From: Cudoniella acicularis
Lineage: Eukaryota > Ascomycota > Leotiomycetes > Helotiales > Helotiaceae
Length of the DNA: 64,000 nucleotides
Direction: 5' to 3'
NCBI GenBank assembly: GCA_013054445.1
Contig: JAAMPI010000026.1
Coordinates: forward strand, 1 to 64,000
Shown here: piece by piece, positions 1 through 11,953 of the stretch
Layout: each line of letters starts with the position of its first letter
How positions within the stretch are numbered: position 1 is the first letter of the stretch
Program-made: the position numbers and the translations under genes
The notes under the pieces: generated by a model
Databases searched by the model: none
Told to the model about the DNA's origin: nothing
What the model saw: only the letters and a program-made list of their open reading frames with translations

Positions 1-3000
1 TCGGCCTTTCCTGAGGTAAGTTGAAGACTGGAGTTCTTTGTGGTGGAGCTCCAGGATCGCCAAGCTTGGACACAAGCGGCCACGGGCTATGGGCCGTTGC
101 AACTCAAGCATGCAGGGGCCGCCACATTCGCTGAATCCATGCTGCTGGACCCCGTAGCCCCCGGCTCGGTGCCACCTGAACAGTGACCGCCACAGGCCTC
201 ACCGTTCAGGGGTTCTCCATTTTCCCTCTTTGGGGCCTCGTGCGCACTCTATCTACAGACTCTACACAGACACTCTGGTGCTGAGCCATGTGAAAATCAG
301 TTGGCCTGCTTGGGCCATTGTTGGTGTGTTTGTTGCAATGCTGCCAAGGGAGAATACGAAGGCTCGAAGGCCAGGCTATAGCTAGCGGTATCAACAGTTC
401 TGACTCCTGAGTCCTCCTTCGAGTCTTCGACCCTTTGAGCTTCGAGCCCCGAAGCATTTCCCCTGAAAGCCCAGTGACCCACGGCGACAGCGTGCCTGTT
501 GGTCTCATTGGCCTCGGCTGAAAACCTCCCCAGGCACCTTCAATCCTCACTCAGCCGCCAGCTTGCCTCTGCGCGACGCGTGCTGTGAGTGCGTACGAGC
601 CTCAAGCCAATCACGCCGTAGGCGCAAGACACGGCGAGCGCTGGCTGGCTCGCTGCCCGATATCGAAATTGCTGCTGGTCTGTGGAAGCGCCACGCTGCA
701 GCCATCGACGCCTCCAAGGGCCTTTTCGAGAAATCATCGCTTAGCCCAATTTATCTTGGCTTCCCTATGGGCCTTTTGCGTGAGAGGAGACACCTTTCCC
801 AAGCCTTTCGTCTAATGTTTTTTCACCACCGCAAAATGGCTTTATGCCTCCTTATTTTTGGCGTCCTCTGAAACAGCCATGGACAAACTCCACAAGCCCT
901 CTCCGAGACGGTGAGCTTCGGGGCCTCGAACTTTACCAACATTTGGCCGAGTCCCAAGGGAAAACCGGCATGCAGTCGGGAGGCTCTGTCAAGGCTCAAG
1001 CTGGAGTCGAATTTGACGTTTTGCCTTGAGGGTTCTAACAACTCTATCGAAATTCGGTTCCTGCAGGCCCAAAATGGCATAAATATAAAATTTGACTTCT
1101 CACACTATTCATTGCCCAAGATATGAGGCAAGCCGCGCGAAGGCTGAAAATGCATCCTCAAAACGGCCCCTTCAAAATCCGGATTCGGGAAGTACCAGAG
1201 CCTCCAATCAAACACTCGGAAACCCCTCGAAATTCCGCCGGCAAAAAAAAGAACGACATCCACCGATGATTATTTATGTTGAGAGAAGAAGAAAAGACTT
1301 GGTGGTTTGTTCCGCATCTAGAAGGCCAATTCCTGAAACTGGATGTCTTGTCCCTGCTCCCCATATTTCCCTCGTTATGATCATCAGGCACCCCTAGTCA
1401 AAGATAACGATGGCCCGATGGGGAAGCCCCCGGCCCTATCTCAATCCCTGAGATGGACTTTATTCAGACCTGCTGTTTTCAGGTCTGCTCGGGAGTTCTG
1501 GCTAAATTTCGAGAAATTTGTTTCATTGACTGGTTTATTCACAGAACCACAAACAATTCAAGAAATGTTTCCTTCGACTTTTGCGTATTTTTCCAATTGG
1601 AGAATATATTTATCAGATATGAGTGTAGGGTTGCAAGCAGACCTGCATGGCAAGTGCAGCAGCACCTCGTATTCATGAACGCAGGCAATATCGGCACGGC
1701 AATTCGGCCAAGGCTCGAAAGAGCTGGTCTCGAGTTGCCCTAGCTGCACGTGAGTATATTATTTTGCATTCATTCAATTCATTCTTCATTTTGGAAAGAG
1801 AAAGTATTTCAAGAATGTCAAGGAAGGAATTGTGGTATATGTTATAAAAATTGGGAGCCAATTGCAGGCAATCTATAGGGCTCACGTGATGGTCCTCGAA
1901 TTATCTTTTCCATTTTCTGGTGTACTACTCAAGCATTTCCAGATAGGGAAGGGAGAGAAGTCGTTATTTCCCTACATGGAAGTGACTTGAATACACCCTT
2001 GCTCCTAGACAAGAATAAGTGTTCAGATATTTCTGCGAGCTTTAAATCCCTACATCTTTCACGACTTCATGAAGAAAAAAATATAGTAGTCGGAGTATTT
2101 TAAAGCCTTCACTCCCCAGGCTATGCAGAAAGAAAGTCACTTCAGCTTCGAGGTGTCAAGTCCAATATATCAGCATCCCAGACTCCTAATTTCCTCAACC
2201 ATTGCGGAATTTTTCCCCTGAAGTACCCAGGAATCGTTTGCCTATAGCGTCCAAACTCACAAGTCACAAAGTCTCACAAAAAAGCAATAGTACCGCCATC
2301 ACTAGTCGGTCGTACAAGTACAAACCCTTCCACAAGAATCAATTCTAAGACAACGGATACGGGTATCCAACCCGTGAAAGCCAGTAAGCAGCCACTAGTT
2401 GCAAGCGCCAACGCCAGCGTACCACAAACTCAAGGGCGGGATACCCGTACTCTTAAAATCTCACACGACTTATGAGGGATGACTATCCACCAACTGGAGG
2501 CGGTGAAGTGAAAGGGGTGTTGGAAAAAGGGGGACAACGCGACGTCTTGATATTTGAGAATTTGGAATAGGGATCTTATAACTTACAACGCGACTTGCAT
2601 GGCTTTTCACCCCCTCCTATTGCCTGTGTGCCCCTTTGTTGGGGTTTTGTTTTAATATAAACAACGGCGGGATCCCGCTTTGGAAACTAAAAACTAACCA
2701 GTTCATTTTGGTTAAATCGGATTTTCTTCTTTTGTTGAGTATTGCTGCTCTCTCGTCAATCCAAAATGTTATCGCACTGAGAAGACAGATTAGGGATAAT
2801 GAATTGCTTGTGCTGCTCTTGATATAAGAAAACATTGGATACAACTATAAAACGAGGCGAAAGACTATTCAAAGACGGGATAATAGGATAATAATATCTC
2901 CTGCCACCCCTTTCAAATTTCCGAGAGTTAAGATAACAATTTTAGCATGATATCTCATAAATATAAATGAGAATGAGATTACATGAAATCTGTGATTGGT

Positions 3001-3713
3001 ATTTGGAAAACGGTTTACATATGTAAGAGTGAGGAGGAAATGATTTGAAAATGAAAATTTAAGGTATTATCAAGTTGTGTAAATAATCTTTCTCAAAACA
3101 AGAGCAGCTACTGCTTTGCCAAACTTCGTTCGGAAGTTCGGACATCCTCTCATTGAGACTTCTATCCCAATTCCCGAGGAGGACAAATATAAGAGTGACT
3201 TGTCCAATTTGTTAAGGACGACAACAACAACCACTTCCACCGCCAAGAGCCATATAGTGTTCCAATTGCCAGGTTTGAAGAGTGCATCATCGCACGGAAG
3301 AGTCAGGTTGACAGGGACACTGTAGATGTATTCCACTGCTGATCAAGGTAACAATCCTGGTCGTTGAAGACGGGAGTGCCGTTGCTTGTTTGGCTGGATT
3401 GCTCTTCCCAGCGGTTGAGCTAGCCGTGGAATATTTCGAGTCTTCTGGTCAGTCCTACGGTGCTTAAGAGAAATGAAAGTAGCTGGGATAGATATAGAAA
3501 GAAATCTAATAGGGTATGCCGCCATAGTTCGCGCTTTTCAATAACATCTCATAGTAAGTAGCACAGTGTTTAATCTCTTGAGTATTGAGACTCGTATTGT
3601 AGATGGGCCTAGAAACAGTTGAAGGGATATTGCCACTTGTACAACATCACCGATTTTCGAATTACCTATGTGGTATATGGAAATATTACAATTATCGTCT
3701 CATACCTGCCCTT
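1..3713. other. gene-poor intergenic region
   Basis: No convincing gene is visible on either strand. Open frames are all under about 120 codons, overlap in several frames and show no family motif or splice-linked continuation. The first 1.4 kb is of moderate GC. From about 1.5 kb, and especially 2.6-3.1 kb, the sequence becomes AT-rich with many A and T runs. The final part holds the 3' flank of the glycosylase gene. Confidence 0.6.
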
Positions 3714-5167
3714 TCAACCGAGCGTACTGACGTCGACTTCTTCCGCTCTCCAACAATACCACATAAAGACACTCCTAAGATTTAGTTAGCATACAACTCA
3801 CGGATGTCTCCACTGCCTAAATTCAACGTACCTATACGGCTTAAACTTTTCAGCAATCTCCTCCATCTCCTTCTCACTCATATACTTCCACTTGCCACCC
3901 TTCGACTTCAACTTCCCAACATCCCTCCCCATCAATGCAGCCATACCCCGCTGCACACCCAAATCGCCCGTCGAAAACACATCCATCCTCTTCAAGCCAA
4001 AGCAAGCAAACATCTCCACGCTCCATTTTCCAAGCCCTCTTACCTTGATCAGCTCTTCTAGAACTTCCTCATAGGATGCAGAGAAGAGCAGCTCGGTGGT
4101 CAGTTCTCCGCTATGGAATTTTTGGGCGAGACCATGCACGTATTCCGCTTTGCGTTGTGAAAGACCTGCGGGTCGGAGATCTTCAATGGCTTTAGCGCAG
4201 ATTTGCGAGGGGGTTGGGAAGGTGTGTAGTTCTGGGTCGTCACCATCGTTGAAGAGGGAGACAAATTTGGCTTTGATGGATTTTGCTGCGGCGCCCGAAA
4301 CCTGGAATTGAAATTTAATGACTATTTTTTAATATTTTTTAAATGCAAAGGGTCGAAATTCTCTCGTCCTCAATAAAAGGAAGTGCTAATACTCACTTGT
4401 TGAGAAATAATTCCGCTAGTCAAACTCCTGAAAGGGTCGATCTCTTCTGCCAAACCCTCTGAGGAGAAGATACGACAAGGATGCTTCTCGATTATTGGTT
4501 TGAGCTTGGGTTCAGTTTCGATCAAATGCGCAATAGCATCATCTAAGATGTTCTTGGTGGTTGACGTGATATTGGCCTTCTTCGATGGCGAAACCTGGTC
4601 TACATGCTTGTTTGAAATAAGGCGGTGGGTTTCTGGGGAGATTAACGGCGCATTGGTACCGTTGGGAACAGCTAATCGATTCAAAGCTGGAGGAGGGGTG
4701 CTGTCGTCGATATCTGCAGAGCTATATGGGAGGGTCATAAGTCCAATGGCTGCGGGCGTTGGCGTCACAGGCGGTAATATCCTCGTAACTTTCTTTTTCT
4801 TTGGAGTTGAAGGAACATCCTCAACGCCGTTGGAGACATGTTTGGCGTCCTCTTTTGTGGAGATCTTCCTTTTTTTGCTTTCAGTGGTAGCTTTGGGAAG
4901 AGGTGGTTTGCTGATGTTGTCAACGCCGGTGCCTTTGAGCGCAGCAGCACTCAACCGAGTCGACCTTCTTGCGGCCATCGTGCGTCTTTGTGGAATATTT
5001 GTTGTTGCTAAAGAGGAGCGAAAGATCTGTTTGAATAGAGGCCGCTGCAGCCTAAAGCTCGAGGCCAGTTGTAAGAGAGACGCCGTTTTTGCAGGTTCGG
5101 GGAGGAGGGACTTGGGTTGCGTTGAAACAATGCGATTGTAATGGAATTGTGTAATCGCAATGGCCAC
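3714..5167 (-). CDS. MAG1: DNA-3-methyladenine glycosylase (HhH-GPD family)
   Basis: Base-excision-repair glycosylase of the AlkA/Mag1 type, which removes alkylated purines. Three exons give an intact frame of 433 aa: 5167-4397, 4301-3832 and 3774-3714. Exon 1 ends in GIISQQ just before a GTGAGT donor. Exon 2 carries the helix-hairpin-helix GLGKWSVEMF and the GDLGVQRG segment with the catalytic aspartate. The last intron (GTACGT...TTAG) joins PYR to SVFMWYCWR, recreating the family's YRS.FMWY.WR signature. The first 60 residues are rich in R, S, Q and hydrophobics with almost no acidic residues, like a mitochondrial presequence. A second Met about 63 residues in (MAARRSTRLS) could start a nuclear form. 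Residues 65-200 are low complexity and lysine-rich. Divergent from the mannosyltransferase gene. Confidence 0.93.
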
Positions 5168-5807
5168 CCAGTAGGATTTCTGGTCGAATGTTTAAATACT
5201 TGCGAATACAGCTACAGTAGTCGTCGAATCGTCCTAGATGTCTAGGCACCCTAGAGTGGCAAAGCACGTGATGACTCCTTTAATTGCCTACTGCTTACCC
5301 TTTCTCCAGGTCAGGTACGCACGTTGCATGCAGAGCTGGCTAGGACAATTTTTTCTGAGACTGGGCGTCCGAATGCAATTTTCAGACTAGATTGTCCCTT
5401 TTCATATTTTTTCGCTGTCTCAAAGACACAGTGCGCAAATTCAAATTCGACAGTATTGCAACGTGAGCTGTTCGCTGTTCCTCGTATCCGGTGTGTCATC
5501 TTGATAGTTTCGAAGGGAACGGTCCGTCGAGAACTGCCTCTACTCCGTACAGTACTGTACCTCGCCTCGCTTGTCTTGGTCTTGGTCTAAATTCGTCCAG
5601 GAGCCGACCTTACCACTCCCTGCCACTCAACTGCTTGCGCATCTCAACTTCTTCAATCACCTCAACCTCGAACCTCGGCGGCCACAGCTTGCGATCCAGC
5701 TCGCACTCCCCATCGGACGACGATTCCGCCGGCGCATCCTCCCTAACAGGTCGAATTGTTAGCATCCCTTAAGCTGGTGGTGTTGAGCCACGGGGGTTTC
5801 GCCTGTC
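5168..5807. promoter_or_regulatory. divergent intergenic promoter region
   Basis: 640 bp separate the glycosylase start from the mannosyltransferase start, so the region must hold both promoters. The part nearest the mannosyltransferase (about 5560-5760) is C/T-rich and purine-poor, as in many fungal promoters. No specific operator was recognised. Confidence 0.5.
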
Positions 5808-7321
5808 ATGTTACTCCCTAAAGGCGGCGTTACGTGGAAGTCTGCAAAGGCACAACTGCCACCCACGAGAGCGATATGGGTATTCCTCACACGGACGCGA
5901 TTCCTATTGTTTGTAGCACTGGTGGGGATAGTTTTATTACTATGGAGAGGCGTGAGCACATCGGCGTCGGAAATGCAAAGGTCAGCGTCCTCTGAAAGCA
6001 GCTCCCTACCCAGCTCCCAGCTGTTCATATCGCTCCAAAGAGTAATCATTGACACGGCATCGCAGGTTCTATTGCTGGGGACCTTCAAAACCGCCAATGC
6101 AGATGACACCGAACGAGGCCGCGGATTGGAACGCGCATATGCAAACTCCAGTTATCTTCAACCACCATGAACCCCTGGTGATAAATTCGTCGACAATCAA
6201 ACGAGTCGATCTCAACCCTATACAATCGACCCCTAGCGCTGTAGCGAACGGAGAGCGAGTTCTAATTTTGACGCCCCTGCGCGATGCCGCTCCTTACTTG
6301 CCCAAATATTTTGACCTGCTTTCCGAATTGACATATCCTCACCACTTAATCGACCTCGGGTTCCTGGTTGGCGATTCGACCGACGATACGTTGGCAGTGT
6401 TATCCGCAGAGCTTGCTCGAATCCAGAAGTCGTCTGACACCCTGAGTGAACCTTTCAACAGTGTTTTGATTGTCGAGAAAAACTTTGGCGCAGTTTCTTC
6501 CCAGAACGTCGAGGAACGTCATGGTTTTGCGGCCCAAGCCCCAAGAAGAAAGATTATGGCTAGGGCCAGAAACTATCTCCTGTCCGCAGCATTGAAACCA
6601 GAACACTCGTGGGTATACTGGAGAGATAGTGACATAGTGGACAGCCCCGCAAAGATCCTGGAGGATTTCGTGGCTCATGACAGGGACATTATTGTGCCGA
6701 GTACGTTGCTCCCCATTTTCGCATAAGGGTGTCCCCGGCTGATATATTTAGACATCTGGTTTCATCGCTATAAAGATGGAAAAGACATTGAGGGTAGATG
6801 TAAGTGAAGCTACCATATAGCATTGAGATGTCTGCTCACAAACCATAGTTGATTATAACTCATGGATCGAATCTGATAAAGCTCTCCGTCTGGCATCGAC
6901 CCTTGACAAGGACACAATCATAGTCGAAGGTACGGACAGTCGTATATCGTACAAGTGCAAGATCTAATGATTTTTTCAGGCTACAAAGAGTTCGACACTG
7001 GACGTACATATATGGCTAAAATGGGAGACTGGCGGCACAACAAGGATGATGAGCTCGCGCTAGATGGTATTGGCGGCGTGAATATTGTTGTGAAGGCCGA
7101 TGTCCATCGATCAGGTATTCTCAATGTTTCCAAAAAAATCGATTAATCAGATTGCTTACAATCAAACAGGAATCAACTTTCCCTGCTATGCTTTTGAAAA
7201 CCAAGCAGAAACCGAGGGATTCGCTAAGATGGCGAAAAGAGCAGGTTACGAAGTAATTGGTTTACCGAATTACGTTGTGTGGCACATAGATACAGATGAG
7301 AAGCCAGGCAACGCAGCATAA
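5808..7321 (+). CDS. alpha-mannosyltransferase, Anp1/Van1/Mnn9 family (GT62)
   Basis: Golgi mannosyltransferase of the mannan polymerase type, which extends the N-glycan outer chain. Six exons: 5808-5980, 6066-6700, 6752-6799, 6849-6929, 6980-7114 and 7170-7321. The frame is intact and encodes 407 aa. A short cytosolic tail is followed by a membrane anchor at about residues 32-46 (type II topology). Exon 2 opens with FYCWGPSKPPMQ and continues into WNAHMQTPVIFNHHEP, both family hallmarks. The DxD metal/nucleotide-sugar motif (RDSDIV) lies near residue 245. Later exons give FDYNSW, the TYMAKMGDW segment and a C-terminal WHIDTDEKPG. All introns are 50-85 nt. Sequence resembles Van1/Anp1 as well as Mnn9; the exact paralogue cannot be fixed by eye. 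Confidence 0.95.
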
Positions 7322-8071
7322 GGAAGGACATTATTGTACGCAGCACAGAGTTCATATCCCTCGGGCCATGTTTTCAAGCATATACGGAGTTCAGTGAAGA
7401 GAGAGCCTTGTTTGGACCTGGGAGCAATATCGATGAAAGACACGACATGCCTTTTCTTCCTTCGATTCATTGTACTGACTTTTTTTTTCTGGGTTGCCAA
7501 TTCTGATTTTTGTTTGCCAGGAAGGAGTTGGTCAGGTTTTCGACGCCAATGAAGTCTTGCGTGATCCTCAAGACTTTGGGGGCTGGATGCATATGAGATG
7601 CAATCAACTGTAATAGAACGGATTTTTGTTTGTCTATCTGCGAGGAAGGGCGGGGTCATGCCTGGTGGTCTATGACGAGAGGTCATGGGTTGAAGCTCTG
7701 TATGGATACGGGCAGGAAATTAATATATGTGTTCCCGCTCAGACCGGGCTTTGGAATCAAGGAAAGAACGATATCAATCTGAGTCTATTCAGGTTATTCA
7801 TTTTGAAATGTGATATAAATAAGAAGGAACAAAGGATGAAGACTCAGGGCCAGTACCTCGGATTTGATGTGATAATCGCTACGTGACGAAACTTAGTGAA
7901 ACATTTGCAAATTTTACGGCATATGCTAGTGGAGTAGATACAGCACTTCACATGATTTTGTAAATTTTAAGGCATTTGGAATTGGATGACCAATGTTATA
8001 CAGTACAAACCCCGTTCGATTCCTCGATCCCTCTAATGCAGCCCCAATGTATACCTCCCCTCATTTTTTAC
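7322..8071. other. intergenic, convergent 3' flanks
   Basis: 750 bp between the converging mannosyltransferase and QCR7 genes. T-rich tracts near 7480-7490 and AT-rich stretches around 7800-7990 are compatible with 3' processing signals. No coding frame with family similarity was found. Confidence 0.6.
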
Positions 8072-8648
8072 TTAATGCTTCCGCTTGGTGATAGATAGCG
8101 TCTCTAGATCCGATCGCTCTCTTGCCTCTGCCTCGATTTCCCTGATGATGGGTGAAAGATACGGCACGTCCTGTTCTCTGCCTTAGCCTCGGTTGCTGAA
8201 AAAGAAGCTGGTTACATACCTCTTCTGGTTTTGTCTGCTGAGAAACAGGAAGCAACTGGTGAGCGAGCGAGGCCTGTGCCCAGTTAGGATGCTATCTATC
8301 GCTATGTTGCAATTATGCCCACCTGGAAAGCTCTGCGGAGACGGAAGACACGATCGTAGGCCTCCTGTTGCGGAAGACGCTTGAGCGCGAGCAGAACAGT
8401 CTCGGACTCCTCAGGAATGAGATCATCGGCCCTGAAGTAAAATGGCATCAGCGCAATTCTAATTATCCTCTCTACAGCACCCAATTGATGCGACACAGCT
8501 GGCCGTGGTCGATCCTGGGAAAGTGGCCTTACTTCAGTCCGAGCTTCCTGTATCCGGCAGCATTGCAGTACCAATTCGAGAGCGGCTTCATGATCTTGTA
8601 GAGCCATGGCCGCTTTACAATAGCATTGGCGAGTGAGGGTTGAGACAT
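8072..8648 (-). CDS. QCR7: ubiquinol-cytochrome c reductase subunit 7 (complex III)
   Basis: Small matrix-side subunit of the mitochondrial bc1 complex, close to cytochrome b. Four exons: 8648-8533, 8431-8323, 8273-8220 and 8170-8072, giving 125 aa, normal for the family. The protein opens MSQPSLANAIVKRPW, continues GYRKLGLKADDLIPEE, then LALKRLPQQEAYDRVFRLRR, then LAHQLLPVSQQTKPEE, and ends DVPYLSPIIREIEAEARE...SITKRKH. Junctions were chosen so that each known block is continuous; the CACAG acceptor at 8274 recovers the SLAHQLLP block. Introns are 101, 49 and 49 nt. The VSQQ segment differs from the more usual KEQW. Divergent from the mitochondrial carrier gene, so two mitochondrial genes share one upstream region. 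Confidence 0.95.
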
Positions 8649-9485
8649 GTTGTCGTCGTGCGTGGTCGAGTCGAAGGGAAGCTCTCTTTGATCCCGCGTC
8701 GGTATGGAGCATCATCAATCGAGTGAGGTTCCGATTTTGCTCTTAGTCAGCGAGAGGATCATCTGACTGATTGGCTACGGATGGCCCTGCCGGCCAAGCT
8801 TGCTTTTTGTCGTGGGTGAGCCAACCAAAAGGCCGAGCCAGAGGAGAGATCCTGGCCCTTGTTTGATACGTTGAGAGCTTGACGTGCCTCGAGCGTTGCC
8901 CCCACTCCGCAGTTCCCATCCCATCCCATTTCTAAGAGCTTGTCTTCTTACTTCCGCCTCATGCCCTCGTGCTTCGGCGAACACCACACCAGCGCTCTCC
9001 TGCACATGCATTTTCACGGGCCTGAACATTAGACCCTTTGAACGATTTATTTCGAACCATCCAACCATTGGACCAGGCCCGCTACGACCCTTCCCGCGAC
9101 CCGAACTTGTTACTTCACCGTTGAAGTTCCAAGTTCCCGGAATACCCACTTTAGGAAAACTCACCACAATCGTTCTACGAATTGGTCCAAGACACACGAT
9201 ACGATTTCTTCACCGTCAACCCCCCCACTGCCCCCTCTCGCAGCTCTAGCATCGTCTTCAGCTTTCCGCCTCACTCTTTGTATTCTTGGGAAGTTGTCAA
9301 TGGCCTGTGACAACCGCTAGTTGCTGTGTCTGGCGTGCTGCGTGGGAATTTTCCCCGCACACCGGGACACGAGATTGAACCAGCGGCGACAACAAGATTG
9401 CTTGCTTGCTTCACTTCGCAGAGGGTCACCTTTCTGCTGTGCTAGAAGTAGCTAGGCTTATACTCGCGCCGAACAATACTTTACA
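8649..9485. promoter_or_regulatory. divergent promoter region of QCR7 and the carrier gene
   Basis: 837 bp between two divergent genes for mitochondrial proteins. It contains a CCAAT box close to QCR7 (8768-8774, minus strand). The carrier side is C/T-rich (about 8880-9240). Reading frames here are uninterrupted only because of the composition, and none resembles a known family. Confidence 0.5.
8768..8774 (-). promoter_or_regulatory. CCAAT box (CCAATCA), possible Hap complex site
   Basis: CCAATCA reads on the minus strand about 120 bp upstream of the QCR7 start codon. In fungi the Hap2/3/5 (CBC) complex binds CCAAT in promoters of respiratory-chain genes, so context and position fit. Function is inferred; single CCAAT motifs are common by chance. 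Confidence 0.4.
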
Positions 9486-10752
9486 ATGTCGCATGAACGC
9501 AGCACGCCATCTCCCGGTACCGAGGAATTTGCTTCCTCTCCTTCTCCTTCTTCTCCTTCACGGTTCGCAAATACACCTTCGGGATTTACGAGAGATAATG
9601 TGCCGCTTACGAGTTTGGAGAGATATGCTATGGGCAGATCGAACGAGACCATTGATGCTTTATCAGGGGCTATTGGAGGGTTTGCTTCTGGAGTTGTGAC
9701 TTGTCCGTTGGATGTTATTAAGACGAAGTTGCAGGCACAAGGGGGATTCAGGGCGCAAGCGCAGGCAAAGGCTTTACCTTCTCATTCGCCTGTTATGTAT
9801 AGGGGCATGCTAGGGACCGCAAACGTGATATGGAGGGAAGAGGGGTTGAGGGGCATGTACAGAGGATTGGGGCCTATGGTACTCGGTTATGTTCCAACCT
9901 GGGCTGTGTGGTTTACGGTGTATGGGAAATCAAAGGGATTCTTTTCCCAGTACATTGGTATGAATGTTCCTTGTTGAAATCGATACTCCTCTAGCTAATA
10001 ACCCACCACAGATAACGTCGACGGTGTCAACTTCTGTTCATCTATTGTGGCTGGCACTTCTTCAACTTTGGCTACAAACCCGATATGGGTCATAAAGACA
10101 AGACTTATGTCACAAGTTAGCAGGAAGTCAACAACCATTGAAGCGCGCCCCCCCCTGGCACTACAGATCAACGCTGGATGCAGCTAAGAAAATGTACCGG
10201 ACGGAAGGAATTCTTTCCTTTTACTCGGGTTTGACCCCAGCACTACTCGGCCTGACACATGTTGCTGTTCAGTTTCCTGTATATGAATTTCTTAGAAGAA
10301 AAATGACTGGACAAGGATTGGGTGTGTCTGCCGAAGGTGATAATAGCTCTCATCCTTTGGCTATTACCATAGCTGGTTTTATCAGCAAAATCATGGCTAG
10401 CTCTGCTACATATCCCCATGAGGTTATTAGGACGAGGTTGCAAACTCAACAGAGGTCACTCCCCTCCGCATCTTCAGAGTATTCTACATTTCGTGGGGGG
10501 CTCGAGAGTTCTGGACATTACAAACCTGCCACCATTATTGCGACGACTGTGATTCCACGATATAAGGGAATTGTCACAACCTTCAAAACAATCCTTAGAG
10601 AAGAAGGCTGGCGGGCTTTCTATGCCGGCATGGGAACCAACTTGATGCGAGCAGTACCGGCAGCCACAACTACCATACTTACATACGAATATGTAAAGCA
10701 ACAGCTGACGAACGCCAAGGCGGAAGCCGTTCACAAGTCAAACACATGGTGA
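9486..10752 (+). CDS. YIA6: mitochondrial NAD+-type carrier (SLC25 family), apparent frameshift
   Basis: Six-helix inner-membrane carrier. Two exons (9486-9957, then from 10012) carry all three repeat signatures: CPLDVIKTKL, NPIWVIKTRL and YPHEVIRTRL. The PIWV form of repeat 2 is typical of the NAD+/FAD/pyrimidine-nucleotide carriers, and overall the protein is most like yeast Ndt1 (Yia6). The first 50 residues are a low-complexity S/P-rich tail. Oddity: exon 2 runs in frame through SRKSTTIEARPP to a run of eight C at 10148-10155. Downstream coding (WHYRSTLDAAKKMY onward) is in the next frame. Seven C would restore one continuous protein of about 380 aa. No intron fits, since the gap between conserved blocks is too short. 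Sequencing error or a real lesion are both possible. Confidence 0.85.
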
Positions 10753-11227
10753 GGCTTTTGGTAGAGGCGAGGGCACAAATTATGAATTGTATAGATCTTC
10801 TTGGGCGCTACTTTTCAACACATATTCGGGTCGGAGAAAAGGCACAAATGGAGCACAGATTTTGCATTCTGCAGTATCTCATTTGTTTCGGCGTTTTGGC
10901 CTGGACTTGGCTTGGGAAGACGGATCTTCGATCCCTAACACTCATGGGTTCTTTGTTTTTGGGGAAAGGGGAGGGGAGCATATGCAAGCTTTGTGATACC
11001 TACGGGTGCTGATACCTCTTGAATTGGGGCAAGGTGTGTAGTTATAGATGGGAGATTTGCCGTGATGGCATTTGCCCTCCAAGTTTACATCTCATAATAT
11101 TGTACAAAGTTTCTAAAACTAGTCATAGCGTTTGTCCCAACTTTTGTGCCTGAATTCTGCCAACCCGAAACTTCAAAACAGCCCTCATGGAGTTTACCTT
11201 TTTACAGTCTCTCCACGCATCACAACT
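10753..11227. other. intergenic, convergent 3' flanks
   Basis: 475 bp between the carrier gene and the small minus-strand gene. I see no coding signal; T-rich and AATAT-like stretches around 11090-11110 could serve in 3' end formation. Confidence 0.5.
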
Positions 11228-11590
11228 CTAGTTACTCCTTCCCTTTCCAGCCCTCTCTCTAATTACCCTCTCCGCCTCAGTTTCTCCTCCCCCCTCTTTC
11301 CCCACGATATTCTCCTTCGCAATCCCAACCAATTGCCCAACTGTGCTTTGTTCCACTGGCGGGTCGAGCTTCCCATGCCGCCTCAGGCTCTCATTATGCC
11401 AATTGATCTGTCCACCATCTGCTTCCCTGTGTTTCTGCGCATTTCGCTTCGCGGCTTGTATACTCGTCCTTGCATAGACAAAGAGGATGCTTGCCATCGT
11501 GAAGGCTGCTATAGGAGCTGCTACCGTCTGGTTGGGCATTAGCGTTGAAGAGGGGGAACGAGAGGGGTAAGGGTGGACGAACGCGGCCAT
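11228..11590 (-). CDS. small conserved fungal membrane protein, function unknown
   Basis: A single-exon frame of 120 aa. After a short S/P-rich start there is one hydrophobic segment (about residues 22-41, VAAPIAAFTMASILFVYART), then a basic stretch AAKRNAQKHREADGG, then INWHNESLRRHGKL. This ADGGQINWH...SLRRHG block looks like a conserved small protein of filamentous ascomycetes with no assigned role. The C-terminal 40 residues are charged and low complexity. An in-frame Met is the best start; an overlapping Met 22 nt upstream opens another frame. A small mitochondrial or ER tail-anchored role is possible but not shown. Confidence 0.65.
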   Translation of the reverse strand: MAAFVHPYPSRSPSSTLMPNQTVAAPIAAFTMASILFVYARTSIQAAKRNAQKHREADGGQINWHNESLRRHGKLDPPVEQSTVGQLVGIAKENIVGKEGGGETEAERVIRERAGKGRSN

Positions 11591-11953
11591 TGAGGTTATA
11601 TTTGCGGGCCATTCTGAAGATCAGTGTGTTACATATTCAGAAGTGCCTCATAGTTTTAGAAGGATTGCGAATTTCCAGGTGGAGGGATGCACGACAGTTC
11701 GTGAAGCGGCGAATGTTCTTTCCAGGTTGATTTGGGGAAGGTCAGGCGATGTGCTGCACGATCAGCAGGGATGTCATGGGCTTCAACGGCCGATGTCATC
11801 GCAACTTTTTTTGTACATGCGACACTCGCCCAACAAAATCCTCACTCGACAAATTTTTTCGCTGTCAACTATTTCTAGGATGCTTTTATGATGCGGTGTC
11901 TGGGAAATTGCAATTTGGCAGTGTGAGCAGGCGTATAGAAAGGAAACGACAAC
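11591..11953. promoter_or_regulatory. divergent intergenic region
   Basis: 363 bp between the small membrane-protein gene and the ABC1-family gene, holding both promoters. No specific motif was identified. Confidence 0.45.

Noticed and set aside
206..1397. Several overlapping open frames of 60-115 codons near the window start
   Set aside because: They overlap in opposite strands and different frames, lack conserved motifs and splice continuations, and look like composition effects.
8775..9249. Open frames of 121-140 codons on both strands between QCR7 and the carrier
   Set aside because: C/T-rich promoter composition removes stop codons; neither product resembles a protein family.
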